A DNA stretch of 9,751 bases from contig JAYUIJ010000055.1 of the NCBI GenBank assembly GCA_043766165.1, positions 1 through 9,751 of the forward strand. The letters are read 5' to 3'. Source of the DNA: CAIJZX01 sp043766165. GTDB taxonomy: Bacteria; Patescibacteriota; Patescibacteriia; SBBC01; CAIJZX01. The notes under the pieces are model-generated. The model worked only from the letters and a program-made list of their open reading frames with translations, did not search any database and had not been told where the DNA came from. Of this stretch, positions 1 to 4,798 are shown piece by piece (within the stretch, counting starts at the first letter, position 1; every line of letters begins with the position of its first letter). The position numbers were made by a program, and so were the translations under genes.

Positions 1-105
1 AATACTTCGTTGTTGGTAGCCATAGTCATAGGAGGCTACGGTAACCCATTTATTATCTATCCGTGAGTGCCTTGGTAACCTTTATTTCTATCTAAGAGGA
101 CGGGG
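1..105. other. left-edge stretch without a supported gene
   Basis: No gene can be supported here. Plus frame 1 is open from the window edge to a TGA at 64-66 and reads about 21 residues, mostly hydrophobic, so it could be the C-terminal tail of a membrane protein that starts outside the window. That is too short to trust. The rest, up to the promoter at 106, shows no RNA gene, terminator or convincing repeat beyond two copies of GGTAAC. Confidence 0.3.
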
Positions 106-143
106 TTGACAATCGTACATAATCGTACATAATGGAATATACT
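106..143 (+). promoter_or_regulatory. sigma70-type promoter with repeat-expanded spacer
   Basis: A perfect -35 box TTGACA lies at 106-111. Two -10 boxes are possible. CATAAT at 128-133 has a 16-nt spacer. TATACT at 138-143 is the better hexamer and lies 8 nt before the ATG at 152, but its spacer is 26 nt. Removing one copy of the 10-bp tandem repeat at 111-130 would place TATACT exactly 16 nt from TTGACA. The promoter should drive the remnant ORF at 152-299 and the SWIM gene behind it. Motif reading only; no start site is known. Confidence 0.55.
111..130 (+). repeat. exact tandem duplication of a 10-bp unit in the promoter spacer
   Basis: AATCGTACAT occurs twice head to tail, at 111-120 and 121-130, followed by a partial third copy (AAT). 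The unit is one helical turn long and lies between the -35 and -10 elements. It could be a regulator's direct-repeat operator, or a slippage-prone tract that changes promoter spacing. Confidence 0.8.
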
Positions 144-151
144 GTGCCTAT

Positions 152-299
152 ATGAGAAAGCGATTTGAAAGACATTATGATAATCCTCAAAGGTAAGACG
201 CCGATGGTGACGATTAAACAAGCGCTTGGGCGACTGCTAAAACTAGGCTTCATCAAGCGGATAGGTCTGGGACGGGCGACGAGGTATCGGAAAGTATAA
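152..299 (+). pseudogene. winged-helix DNA-binding remnant, probably frameshifted
   Basis: An ATG at 152 opens a 14-codon frame ending in TAA at 194-196. A second frame, offset by one base, runs from an ATG at 177 to TAA at 297-299 (40 residues). Its last part (TIKQALGRLL, then KRIGLGRATRY) has the look of the recognition helix and wing of a winged-helix domain, as at the C-terminus of Fic-type proteins and other HTH regulators. Joining the two frames would need a one-base shift, which suggests a frameshifted small regulator or a decayed larger one lacking its middle helix. A genuine 40-residue protein is the alternative. The SWIM gene starts two bases after its stop, so both are likely on one transcript. 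No homologue can be checked here. Confidence 0.4.
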
Positions 300-301
300 T
301 C

Positions 302-1033
302 ATGTCTAAGCAACCACTCTATAGTTTCGATAAAATACGGTTTGCCACCGATCCGCCAACGTTTCAGCGAGCGGTTGAACTCTACCAGAGACAGAAGGTC
401 ACAAAATTCCAAGCTGATGCAATCGGCTATTCTGCTGTAGTTCTCGGGAGCCAACCATATCAGGTGCGCGTCTCGGTCCGTCGGTATGATGAAGGACGGT
501 GTACCTGTTACCTGGGACAAAATGATACCCTGTGTAAACACATGGTCGCTGTTGCAATACAAGCAGTCAAACAAGGCGAACCAGTAGAGGCAGATGAACA
601 GCGGTCAAGTCTTGAGCCAACCTGTTCAGGTAAGCTTGGAACCCTTAACCCTTCTGAGCTGACAGATATCAAAAGAAGTATTGCCGAAGCCATGCGCTAC
701 ATTAAATCCTACGAAGGACCTTCGCATCGATGGTTTGCATATCAAAACTCACTTATGGAAGGTTGCGCGCGTTTATCAGCGATTGTCTCCGAACTACCAG
801 TTAGTATACACACAGCCAAGCTCCTGGTCGATATTTTACTGCGGTTAGATAAAAAGTTACAGGCGGCCGTTGATGATTCAGATGGTACAGTTGGTGGATG
901 CATTGAGTCCATCGTTGAGATCCTAAAACAATTCTACGCGCTCGATCATACATGTGCTCAGACATTTCAGTTGCTGAAAAACAAGCAGACAGTCTTTGGC
1001 TGGGAAGAACCGTTATTGCGATTAAAAAAGTAA
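302..1033 (+). CDS. SWIM zinc-finger protein
   Basis: A 243-residue protein with a SWIM-type zinc-binding motif: Cys67, Cys69, Cys78 and His80 in a CxC-x8-CxH arrangement within GRCTCYLGQNDTLCKH. SWIM domains bind DNA or protein and occur in helicase-associated, transposase-related and stand-alone bacterial proteins. The residues before the motif form a strand-rich stretch typical of SWIM regions (YQVRVSVRRYDEG). The C-terminal two thirds is probably helical, has no recognisable catalytic motif, and carries no signal peptide or membrane segment, so a cytoplasmic role is expected. The ATG at 302 lies 2 nt after the preceding remnant ORF; GGAAAG at 289-294 is the nearest thing in the window to a Shine-Dalgarno sequence. 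The SWIM call is solid but the function is unknown. Confidence 0.85.
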   Translation: MSKQPLYSFDKIRFATDPPTFQRAVELYQRQKVTKFQADAIGYSAVVLGSQPYQVRVSVRRYDEGRCTCYLGQNDTLCKHMVAVAIQAVKQGEPVEADEQRSSLEPTCSGKLGTLNPSELTDIKRSIAEAMRYIKSYEGPSHRWFAYQNSLMEGCARLSAIVSELPVSIHTAKLLVDILLRLDKKLQAAVDDSDGTVGGCIESIVEILKQFYALDHTCAQTFQLLKNKQTVFGWEEPLLRLKK

Positions 1034-1058
1034 CGCCAACGACGTAGATTGCATCACC

Positions 1059-1087
1059 GAAAAAGTTTTTATCCAGCACCAGATAAA
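1059..1087 (-). terminator. possible intrinsic terminator for the leftward tRNA locus
   Basis: Read on the minus strand, TTTATC (1087-1082) pairs with GATAAA (1073-1068), with one further T-G pair and a short loop. AACTTTTT then gives a five-T run at 1064-1060. It lies just downstream of the last tRNA-Ser fragment, as a terminator of that transcript would. The stem is short and AT-rich, so strength is doubtful. Confidence 0.35.
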
Positions 1088-1097
1088 GACAATGATA

Positions 1098-1181
1098 TGG
1101 CGGAAGCGAGAGGATTCCCCGCGCTACTTCGCCACGCTCCGAGTGTGGGGCGGGCGAACCTCTGATACTTTTCAGACATAC
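1098..1181 (-). pseudogene. tRNA-Ser 3'-end fragment (A) with interrupted T-loop
   Basis: On the minus strand this reads as a class II variable-arm stretch (1181-1164), a T-arm 5' strand AGAGG (1163-1159), the T-loop start TTCG (1158-1155), a 38-nt insert, the loop end AAT (1116-1114), the T-arm 3' strand CCTCT (1113-1109), the acceptor strand CGCTTCC (1108-1102), discriminator G and an encoded CCA (1100-1098). Without the insert the T-arm would be a perfect 5-bp stem with the canonical TTCGAAT loop. The acceptor strand is identical to that of the intact tRNA-Ser(CGA) at 1305-1394 and also pairs with the 5' fragment at 1548-1583 using one G-U. The variable arm pairs poorly and no anticodon arm or D-arm is present, so the gene is broken. 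Confidence 0.75.
1117..1154. repeat. 38-nt GC-rich palindromic element inserted in a tRNA T-loop
   Basis: The insert has complementary ends, CCCGC (1118-1122) against GCGGG (1150-1154), and an internal pairing of CCAC with GTGG. It interrupts the tRNA-Ser fragment between T-loop bases TTCG and AAT, leaving both T-arm strands intact. Its GC-rich ends resemble those of the palindromes at 1205 and 1487. It has no coding capacity, so if it moves it must do so in trans or by recombination. Confidence 0.65.
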
Positions 1182-1204
1182 CACTGTGTGTATTAAGAAA
1201 AGCA

Positions 1205-1218
1205 GGCGGGATCCCGCG
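1205..1218. repeat. GC-rich palindrome, copy 1
   Basis: GGCGGGATCCCGCG; 13 of its 14 bases are identical to the perfect palindrome at 1487-1500. It lies just outside the 3'-end fragment B, between B and fragment A. Two copies within 300 bp flanking broken tRNA pieces suggest a repeat family tied to the rearrangement. Confidence 0.75.
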
Positions 1219-1219
1219 T

Positions 1220-1232
1220 CAGAGCGGAGGAG
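1220..1232. repeat. left half of a 13-bp perfect inverted repeat (partner 1526-1538)
   Basis: CAGAGCGGAGGAG here is the exact reverse complement of CTCCTCCGCTCTG at 1526-1538. Seven of the pairs are the acceptor stem GGAGGAG/CTCCTCC joining 5' fragment D to 3' fragment B. The other six extend that stem into the flanks. In a minus-strand transcript the two halves would enclose the intact tRNA-Ser(CGA). Confidence 0.85.
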
Positions 1233-1276
1233 GTGAGATTCGAACTCACGAGACCCTTTCGGGTCTGCAGCTTTTT
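1225..1276 (-). pseudogene. tRNA-Ser 3'-end fragment (B)
   Basis: Minus-strand reading gives a short stretch resembling the end of an anticodon arm (AAAAAGCTGC, 1276-1267) and a strong class II variable arm AGACCC-GAAA-GGGTCT (1266-1251). A perfect T-arm follows: GTGAG, TTCGAAT, CTCAC (1249-1233). Then come the acceptor strand CTCCTCC (1232-1226) and discriminator G. No CCA follows. The D-arm, 5' acceptor strand and anticodon are missing; upstream sequence instead runs into one arm of an inverted repeat. Its acceptor strand is fully complementary to that of the 5' fragment at 1513-1532. Confidence 0.8.
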
Positions 1277-1282
1277 CTCGAC

Positions 1283-1294
1283 CCCGCACCAAAA
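1283..1294. repeat. 12-bp inverted repeat around tRNA-Ser(CGA), left arm (partner 1432-1443)
   Basis: CCCGCACCAAAA is the exact reverse complement of TTTTGGTGCGGG at 1432-1443. The two arms bracket a 137-bp segment that contains the whole intact tRNA-Ser(CGA) and little else. The segment therefore looks like a unit inserted between broken tRNA fragments, or a stem that could extrude from the locus. Confidence 0.8.
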
Positions 1295-1304
1295 AGGACG
1301 CACC

Positions 1305-1394
1305 TGGCGGAAGCGGAAGGATTCGAACCTTCGATACCCTTGCGGATATACTGGTTTTCGAAACCAGCGCGTTCGACCACTCTGCCACGCTTCC
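1305..1394 (-). tRNA. tRNA-Ser(CGA), CCA encoded
   Basis: A complete class II tRNA on the minus strand. The acceptor stem GGAAGCG/CGCTTCC is perfect. The D-arm contains AGTGGTCGAAC. The anticodon arm is CTGGT-TTCGAAA-ACCAG, giving anticodon CGA, which reads UCG serine codons. A variable arm of about 18 nt has a six-pair stem, and the T-arm is GAAGG-TTCGAAT-CCTTC. Discriminator G is followed by an encoded CCA (1307-1305). Every arm expected of tRNA-Ser is present, so this is the functional member of a locus otherwise made of fragments. It lies about 190 nt inside the transcript expected from the promoter at 1627-1655; GATAAT in the sequence just upstream could serve as a weaker nearer -10. Confidence 0.95.
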
Positions 1395-1431
1395 AACAGG
1401 TAAGGCCTTTTGTGAAATTATCAAGTTACTC

Positions 1432-1443
1432 TTTTGGTGCGGG
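1432..1443. repeat. 12-bp inverted repeat around tRNA-Ser(CGA), right arm
   Basis: TTTTGGTGCGGG, the exact partner of 1283-1294. It is followed by more GC-rich sequence with local pairing (CGGGA/TCCCG) up to the palindrome at 1487. Confidence 0.8.
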
Positions 1444-1486
1444 ACGGGACGGCGTCTTTCCCGCCACTTCTAGAGGAAACTATTGA

Positions 1487-1500
1487 GGCGGGATCCCGCC
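1487..1500. repeat. GC-rich perfect palindrome, copy 2
   Basis: GGCGGGATCCCGCC is a perfect 14-bp palindrome, matching the copy at 1205-1218 except for the last base. It abuts the broken end of 5' fragment D, which also shows a small CCGCC/GGCGG hairpin. Confidence 0.8.
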
Positions 1501-1512
1501 ATCGGCGGTGAC

Positions 1513-1532
1513 AACCACTCGGCCACTCCTCC
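1513..1532 (-). pseudogene. tRNA-Ser 5'-end fragment (D)
   Basis: Minus-strand GGAGGAG (1532-1526) is a tRNA-Ser 5' acceptor strand, followed by TGGCCGAGTGGTT, the start of the D-arm. The tRNA match then stops in the D-loop at a junction beginning GTCACCGC. The same GTCACCGC words follow the break in fragment C at 1548. The acceptor strand pairs perfectly with 3' fragment B. The D-loop end, the anticodon 5' stem and the anticodon are absent from both pieces, so D plus B do not rebuild a whole tRNA. Confidence 0.75.
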
Positions 1533-1538
1533 GCTCTG
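1526..1538. repeat. right half of the 13-bp perfect inverted repeat
   Basis: CTCCTCCGCTCTG, the exact partner of 1220-1232. It covers the 5' acceptor strand of fragment D and six flanking bases. Confidence 0.85.
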
Positions 1539-1547
1539 CTGCGGTGA

Positions 1548-1583
1548 CGAAACCAGCGCGTTCGACCACTCGGCCACGCCTCC
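1548..1583 (-). pseudogene. tRNA-Ser 5'-end fragment (C)
   Basis: Minus-strand reading gives acceptor strand GGAGGCG (1583-1577), the TG and D-arm with GCCGAGTGGTCGAAC, and the anticodon 5' stem and loop up to TTTCG, where the match to a tRNA-Ser ends in the anticodon loop. From the D-loop to that point it is the same as the intact tRNA-Ser(CGA). The next bases are TCACCGC, shared with the break in fragment D. A break in the anticodon loop is also the usual crossover point of tRNA-targeting integrases, so an integration scar is an alternative origin. Confidence 0.8.
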
Positions 1584-1626
1584 ATCAAAAGAAAACTGTA
1601 AGGTCCTATAGTATTTTCGCCGACCG

Positions 1627-1655
1627 AGTATAGCCGATATCACGACACTTTTCAA
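1627..1655 (-). promoter_or_regulatory. promoter of the tRNA-Ser locus
   Basis: On the minus strand, TTGAAA (1655-1650) and TATACT (1632-1627) are separated by exactly 17 nt. Transcription would begin near 1620, about 35 nt before the first tRNA-Ser fragment, as expected for a stable-RNA promoter. That the strongest promoter of the locus now points first at two broken tRNA halves suggests the first tRNA gene was intact before the rearrangement. Confidence 0.65.
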
Positions 1656-1701
1656 GCCCCAGCCATTCCCCGACCACCGAAAACCTGATATTGTCACTGC
1701 T

Positions 1702-3276
1702 ATGGACGATACACATCGGTTACACCGGTCGGCTGACGATCATGTCGCACAACCCGGGTTAACGCCACAACAAGTACGGGAACGATACTCAACGCTTGAA
1801 CAGCAGTCGTTTGTTCAGATGTATGATGTGGTTGAGCAATTATCCAAACGAGTTCAAGAACAAAATGGGCGACTCTATGTTGTCGGTGGCGCGGTTCGTG
1901 ATGAACTGCTTGGTGGAACACCAAAAGATATTGATCTTGAAGTGCACGGTTTAACCGTTGAACAAACCGAAGGATGTTTGGCCGAATTCGGTAAAACGGA
2001 AATGACCGGTAAAAGTTTTGGAACATACAAGCTTCCAGTTGCCGGCGGAGTAATTGAGGTTGCCTTACCGCGACGCGATTCACAAGTCGGTCCGAAACAT
2101 ACTGACGTGTCCGTCGATATTCAACCGGACTTAGGAATAACCGAAGCTGCACGGCGACGAGAATTTACGATTGGCGCTATCTACAAAGATGTTCTGACCG
2201 GCGCTATCTACGATCCATTCCATGGCATCGATGATCTTGAGCGTCATATATTGCGAATGGTCGACGGTAAAACATTTGGTGATGATCCGCTGCGGGTCCT
2301 GCGTGGCATTCGTCACGCTGCTCGTTTTCATCTGACCGTTGAGTCAGAAACAATGCGGCTGATGAAAACAATGGTGGATCAACTCGGCGTTTTGCCCAAA
2401 GATCGGCTACGTGAAGAATGGGTTCGATTACTAACTGAACCAACTAAGCCATCGATCGGCATCGAACTCGCAAGGGAACTGGGTATTTTTTCGCGCTGGC
2501 ATTTCGAACTGGAAAAACTCTGGCAAACAGAACAAGATCCTGAGCTTCATCCAGAAGGAAATGTTGGTGTGCACACCATCATGGCACTCGACGAAGCTGC
2601 TCAGCTGTTGCATGAGCATGATGTTCCAAAAGAGCACCGCCCAATTATTATGTTTGGTATACTGTTACACGATATCGGCAAACCCTTAACCACTGTCATG
2701 GACGATGATCGGTTACAGTCCATCAATCACGAGATCGCCGGCGAAAAACCAGCTGAAGTATTTATGGAACACATTGGTATACCGATAGCTATGATCCGCA
2801 AGGTTGTTGTTATGATCACTAACCACCTCCGCCCAGCCAGCCTGTACCGCGATCGCGCCGTCATTACCGACTCCATGTTACGACGCTTAGCTAAAGACGT
2901 CGGACCTGTACTCATCCGCCCGCTCATTCTGGTTGCCGAAGCCGACCATCGTGGCCGCGGACCGTTTACTATGGCCGATGGCTCAGTCCGCACACCAAAC
3001 ACCACTGCCTTTCACGATTGGTGGGAAGAACAAATTGTCCGACTCCGTCTCGATGAACCGCTTGAACCGATTATCAACGGCCGCGAACTGATTGAGGAGT
3101 TTTCTCAGCAAGGTTGGAAGCAAGGTACCGAAATTGGTGAGGCGTTACGACTAGCTGACGAATTAGCAGTCGAGGGTTGGACGAACGAACAGCTACGAAC
3201 AATGATCACGCCCGCGAAAACAAGCAGCGAAGCCGTTACGTTCTTACAGCAAGCAGTGCGCACTAGTTCAGTTTAG
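1702..3276 (+). CDS. cca: CCA tRNA nucleotidyltransferase with HD domain
   Basis: A 524-residue class II nucleotidyltransferase, the enzyme that adds or repairs the 3' CCA of tRNA from CTP and ATP in the cytoplasm. Visible motifs in order: the nucleotide-binding loop VVGGAVRDELLGG (60-72); catalytic DID at 76-78; RRREFTIGAI (151-160); and GDDPLRVLRGIRHAARF (193-209), the family's EDPxRxLR element. An HD phosphohydrolase-type domain follows with His291, His323-Asp324, His343 and Asp415 (ADHRGRG). Length and order fit bacterial CCA/poly(A) polymerase-family proteins; a poly(A) polymerase or an A-adding-only enzyme cannot be excluded by eye. The first 50 residues lie outside the conserved core, so a later start is possible. 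No Shine-Dalgarno sequence precedes the ATG. The gene diverges from the tRNA-Ser locus. Since the local tRNA encodes CCA, repair of ends would be its job there. Confidence 0.9.
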   Translation: MDDTHRLHRSADDHVAQPGLTPQQVRERYSTLEQQSFVQMYDVVEQLSKRVQEQNGRLYVVGGAVRDELLGGTPKDIDLEVHGLTVEQTEGCLAEFGKTEMTGKSFGTYKLPVAGGVIEVALPRRDSQVGPKHTDVSVDIQPDLGITEAARRREFTIGAIYKDVLTGAIYDPFHGIDDLERHILRMVDGKTFGDDPLRVLRGIRHAARFHLTVESETMRLMKTMVDQLGVLPKDRLREEWVRLLTEPTKPSIGIELARELGIFSRWHFELEKLWQTEQDPELHPEGNVGVHTIMALDEAAQLLHEHDVPKEHRPIIMFGILLHDIGKPLTTVMDDDRLQSINHEIAGEKPAEVFMEHIGIPIAMIRKVVVMITNHLRPASLYRDRAVITDSMLRRLAKDVGPVLIRPLILVAEADHRGRGPFTMADGSVRTPNTTAFHDWWEEQIVRLRLDEPLEPIINGRELIEEFSQQGWKQGTEIGEALRLADELAVEGWTNEQLRTMITPAKTSSEAVTFLQQAVRTSSV

Positions 3277-4517
3277 TGTTCAATCACCTGCCAGCCCGGT
3301 AACCATTCACGAGCATGAAGTTGATTTTGAGTTACTGGAATATTAAAGTACAACGGTGAGAAAAAAATAAAGGTGAGTCCAGCAACAATCAGATACGCAA
3401 TAACGAAACGTTTTTTTGTTACCCACCATTGCCCAAGAAACACAGCGGTTAACATCAACAAAAAAATATCGAACGGCAGTGCATGGTAACTGTACATAAT
3501 GCGATGTATGCCAATAAATGGTATCCAGCATGCCGACGCGAACAGCGTCAGCGCCCACGTAGCTGGCCGATTTGATTGGCTATCTTTCCCCCAAAGCCCG
3601 ACCAGTCCATATATAAAAATAATCCCACCCGTCCACCAGAGCCACGGGTTTGGCAAAGACCATATACTACTTATTGTATTCCCGGTTGTCTGCGCAAAGT
3701 ACACAAACGGTCGCCACATCAATAACCATCCCCACCACGGCTGCGCATATGGATCACCGGTTGCTGGAACACTGAGGTGGTAGTTCAACATGTGTGCATT
3801 CAAATTCCAGAACGTGCTGGAAATTCCTAACCAGTGAAAATGAATTTGAAAAACTGCACAGTACATGAAAATCGGTAGAAGTATGAGTAGTAGCAACGAC
3901 CAGCCCAATACTTTTTTTGATATCTCTGTCACACGCGCCATCAAAAGTAATCTCGGCCAAAACCACAGTGCAATAGTTGGCACAACAATCATCAACGCTA
4001 ACCATTTTACAGAAACTGCCAAGCCTATCCATAGGCCGGCGACAGTCAGCCAATGCTGTGGTTGACGAGATTCGAGAGCTTTCAAGATTGCCGCCAACGC
4101 CACCAAACTATATAAAACATACGGCACATTAATCATTCCCGATCTTGACTCAACCAGCAATATACCATCCATCAACGCTAGTAACACTACAATGTTTGCA
4201 GCTACTCGCGATCGTGACAACCGCCATACAATCCACCACAGCAATGGAATAATGAGAGCCCCTTCAACTGCGTTCAGTATTCGCCATGTGAAAGGAGAAA
4301 ATCCAAAAACAGAAAACACCGCGCCAAGTTCTATTTTCCCTAATGGCGGATGCGGATCAAAGTACGGTTGATGCGTTACATAATCATGCCCTTCGTTGAC
4401 AAAGAAAACTTCGTCGCTAACCAGTTGCGACGGCTGATTAAGATGCCAGAGGTGCATGCCGAGCGCGACCACAAAACCGAGGGGTGGAATAATGTATATT
4501 TTGAAACGTGGAGACAT
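3273..4517 (-). CDS. PMT-type membrane glycosyltransferase (GT39, protein O-mannosyltransferase-like)
   Basis: A 414-residue multi-pass membrane protein with the hallmarks of dolichyl/polyprenyl-phosphate-mannose protein mannosyltransferases. These are the acidic pair Asp35-Glu36 in SDEVFF after the first helix, HPPLGK (56-61) in the first extracytoplasmic loop, ESRSGMINVPY (123-133) and VSVKW (168-172). The C-terminal PMT signatures are PNPWLWW (289-295) and HRIMYSYHALPF (338-349). Known members transfer mannose from a lipid-phosphate donor to Ser/Thr of proteins crossing the membrane. About ten hydrophobic segments can be counted. Its TAA overlaps the stop codon of the converging cca gene. 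Ser/Thr-rich secreted pilins nearby (8412-8945, 9504-9751) are plausible acceptors, which is inference. Acceptor and sugar cannot be read from sequence, and other GT39-like lipid glycosyltransferases remain possible. Confidence 0.85.
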   Translation of the reverse strand: MSPRFKIYIIPPLGFVVALGMHLWHLNQPSQLVSDEVFFVNEGHDYVTHQPYFDPHPPLGKIELGAVFSVFGFSPFTWRILNAVEGALIIPLLWWIVWRLSRSRVAANIVVLLALMDGILLVESRSGMINVPYVLYSLVALAAILKALESRQPQHWLTVAGLWIGLAVSVKWLALMIVVPTIALWFWPRLLLMARVTEISKKVLGWSLLLLILLPIFMYCAVFQIHFHWLGISSTFWNLNAHMLNYHLSVPATGDPYAQPWWGWLLMWRPFVYFAQTTGNTISSIWSLPNPWLWWTGGIIFIYGLVGLWGKDSQSNRPATWALTLFASACWIPFIGIHRIMYSYHALPFDIFLLMLTAVFLGQWWVTKKRFVIAYLIVAGLTFIFFSPLYFNIPVTQNQLHAREWLPGWQVIEH

Positions 4518-4523
4518 AGATAT

Positions 4524-4556
4524 AGTATAGCGTACTGTCAGTTATCCATCTGACAA
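4524..4556 (-). promoter_or_regulatory. promoter of the PMT-type gene, probably leaderless
   Basis: TATACT at 4529-4524 (minus strand) ends 6 nt before the ATG at 4517, so initiation would fall on or beside the start codon. TTGTCA at 4556-4551 is the best -35 candidate, but its 21-nt spacing is poor. At the ideal 17-nt distance the hexamer is weak. Confidence 0.45.
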
Positions 4557-4618
4557 GGATAAGGATGGACTTTCTAACTCATACGGGTGATGTAACAATA
4601 TTTAGGAATGCTTTAACG

Positions 4619-4652
4619 TTCACAGCGCACGTTTGAGAACGTACGCTGTGAA
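4619..4652. repeat. long perfect hairpin in the divergent intergenic region
   Basis: TTCACAGCG (4619-4627) pairs with CGCTGTGAA (4644-4652). After one mismatch, ACGTT pairs with AACGT around a TGAG loop. That is 14 pairs in 34 nt. No T-run follows on either strand, so it is not an ordinary terminator. It lies between the two divergent promoters and upstream of both mRNAs, fitting an operator palindrome, a small mobile repeat or part of an unannotated RNA. Confidence 0.7.
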
Positions 4653-4672
4653 GAAATAAGTAATTCATCAAC

Positions 4673-4730
4673 TCGCCGACCCGGTTCCCTCCTCCCATAG
4701 GAGGGTCAGGGTGGTAGAGACGGTCGGCGA
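4673..4730. repeat. nested two-stem palindrome, possible structured RNA or MITE-like repeat
   Basis: The outer stem TCGCCGACC (4673-4681) / GGTCGGCGA (4722-4730) is 9 perfect pairs. It encloses an inner hairpin CCCTCCT (4687-4693) / AGGAGGG (4699-4705) with a 5-nt loop, followed by unpaired CAGGGTGG. Similar C-rich/G-rich hairpins with a trailing AGGGTGG are common as dispersed intergenic repeats in bacterial genomes, from general recollection only. The galU promoter lies downstream, so this is not a galU leader or riboswitch. Confidence 0.6.
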
Positions 4731-4763
4731 CGTAGTCGTCAATAATCCCACCATCATTCCTGC

Positions 4764-4792
4764 TTGATGAAATGGTCTAAATATGGTATATT
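4764..4792 (+). promoter_or_regulatory. promoter of the galU operon, probably leaderless
   Basis: TTGATG (4764-4769) and TATATT (4787-4792) are separated by exactly 17 nt. The -10 box ends 6 nt before the galU ATG at 4799, so the transcript should start at or within a base or two of the start codon. There is no room for a Shine-Dalgarno sequence. Confidence 0.65.
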
Positions 4793-4798
4793 CCACCC

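Noticed and set aside
801..1424. Long minus-strand open frames across the tRNA region
   Set aside because: They translate the tRNA-Ser pieces (peptides such as VAEWSNALVS are typical of this) and the antisense of the SWIM gene. They are not proteins.
1098..1583. Group I intron in a tRNA
   Set aside because: The sequence between the halves is an intact tRNA plus short repeats, with no room or motifs for a group I intron core, and the flanking halves lack the anticodon-arm parts needed for a complete tRNA.
1098..1583. CRISPR array
   Set aside because: The repeats differ in sequence, spacing and orientation and are explained by tRNA-Ser pieces and palindromes.
3499..3783. Plus-strand open frames opposite the PMT-type gene
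   Set aside because: They are antisense shadows with no motif, while the minus-strand frame carries clear family signatures.
4673..4730. Riboswitch for galU
   Set aside because: The predicted galU promoter at 4764-4792 lies downstream of the structure and leaves no leader, so the structure cannot be in the galU mRNA.
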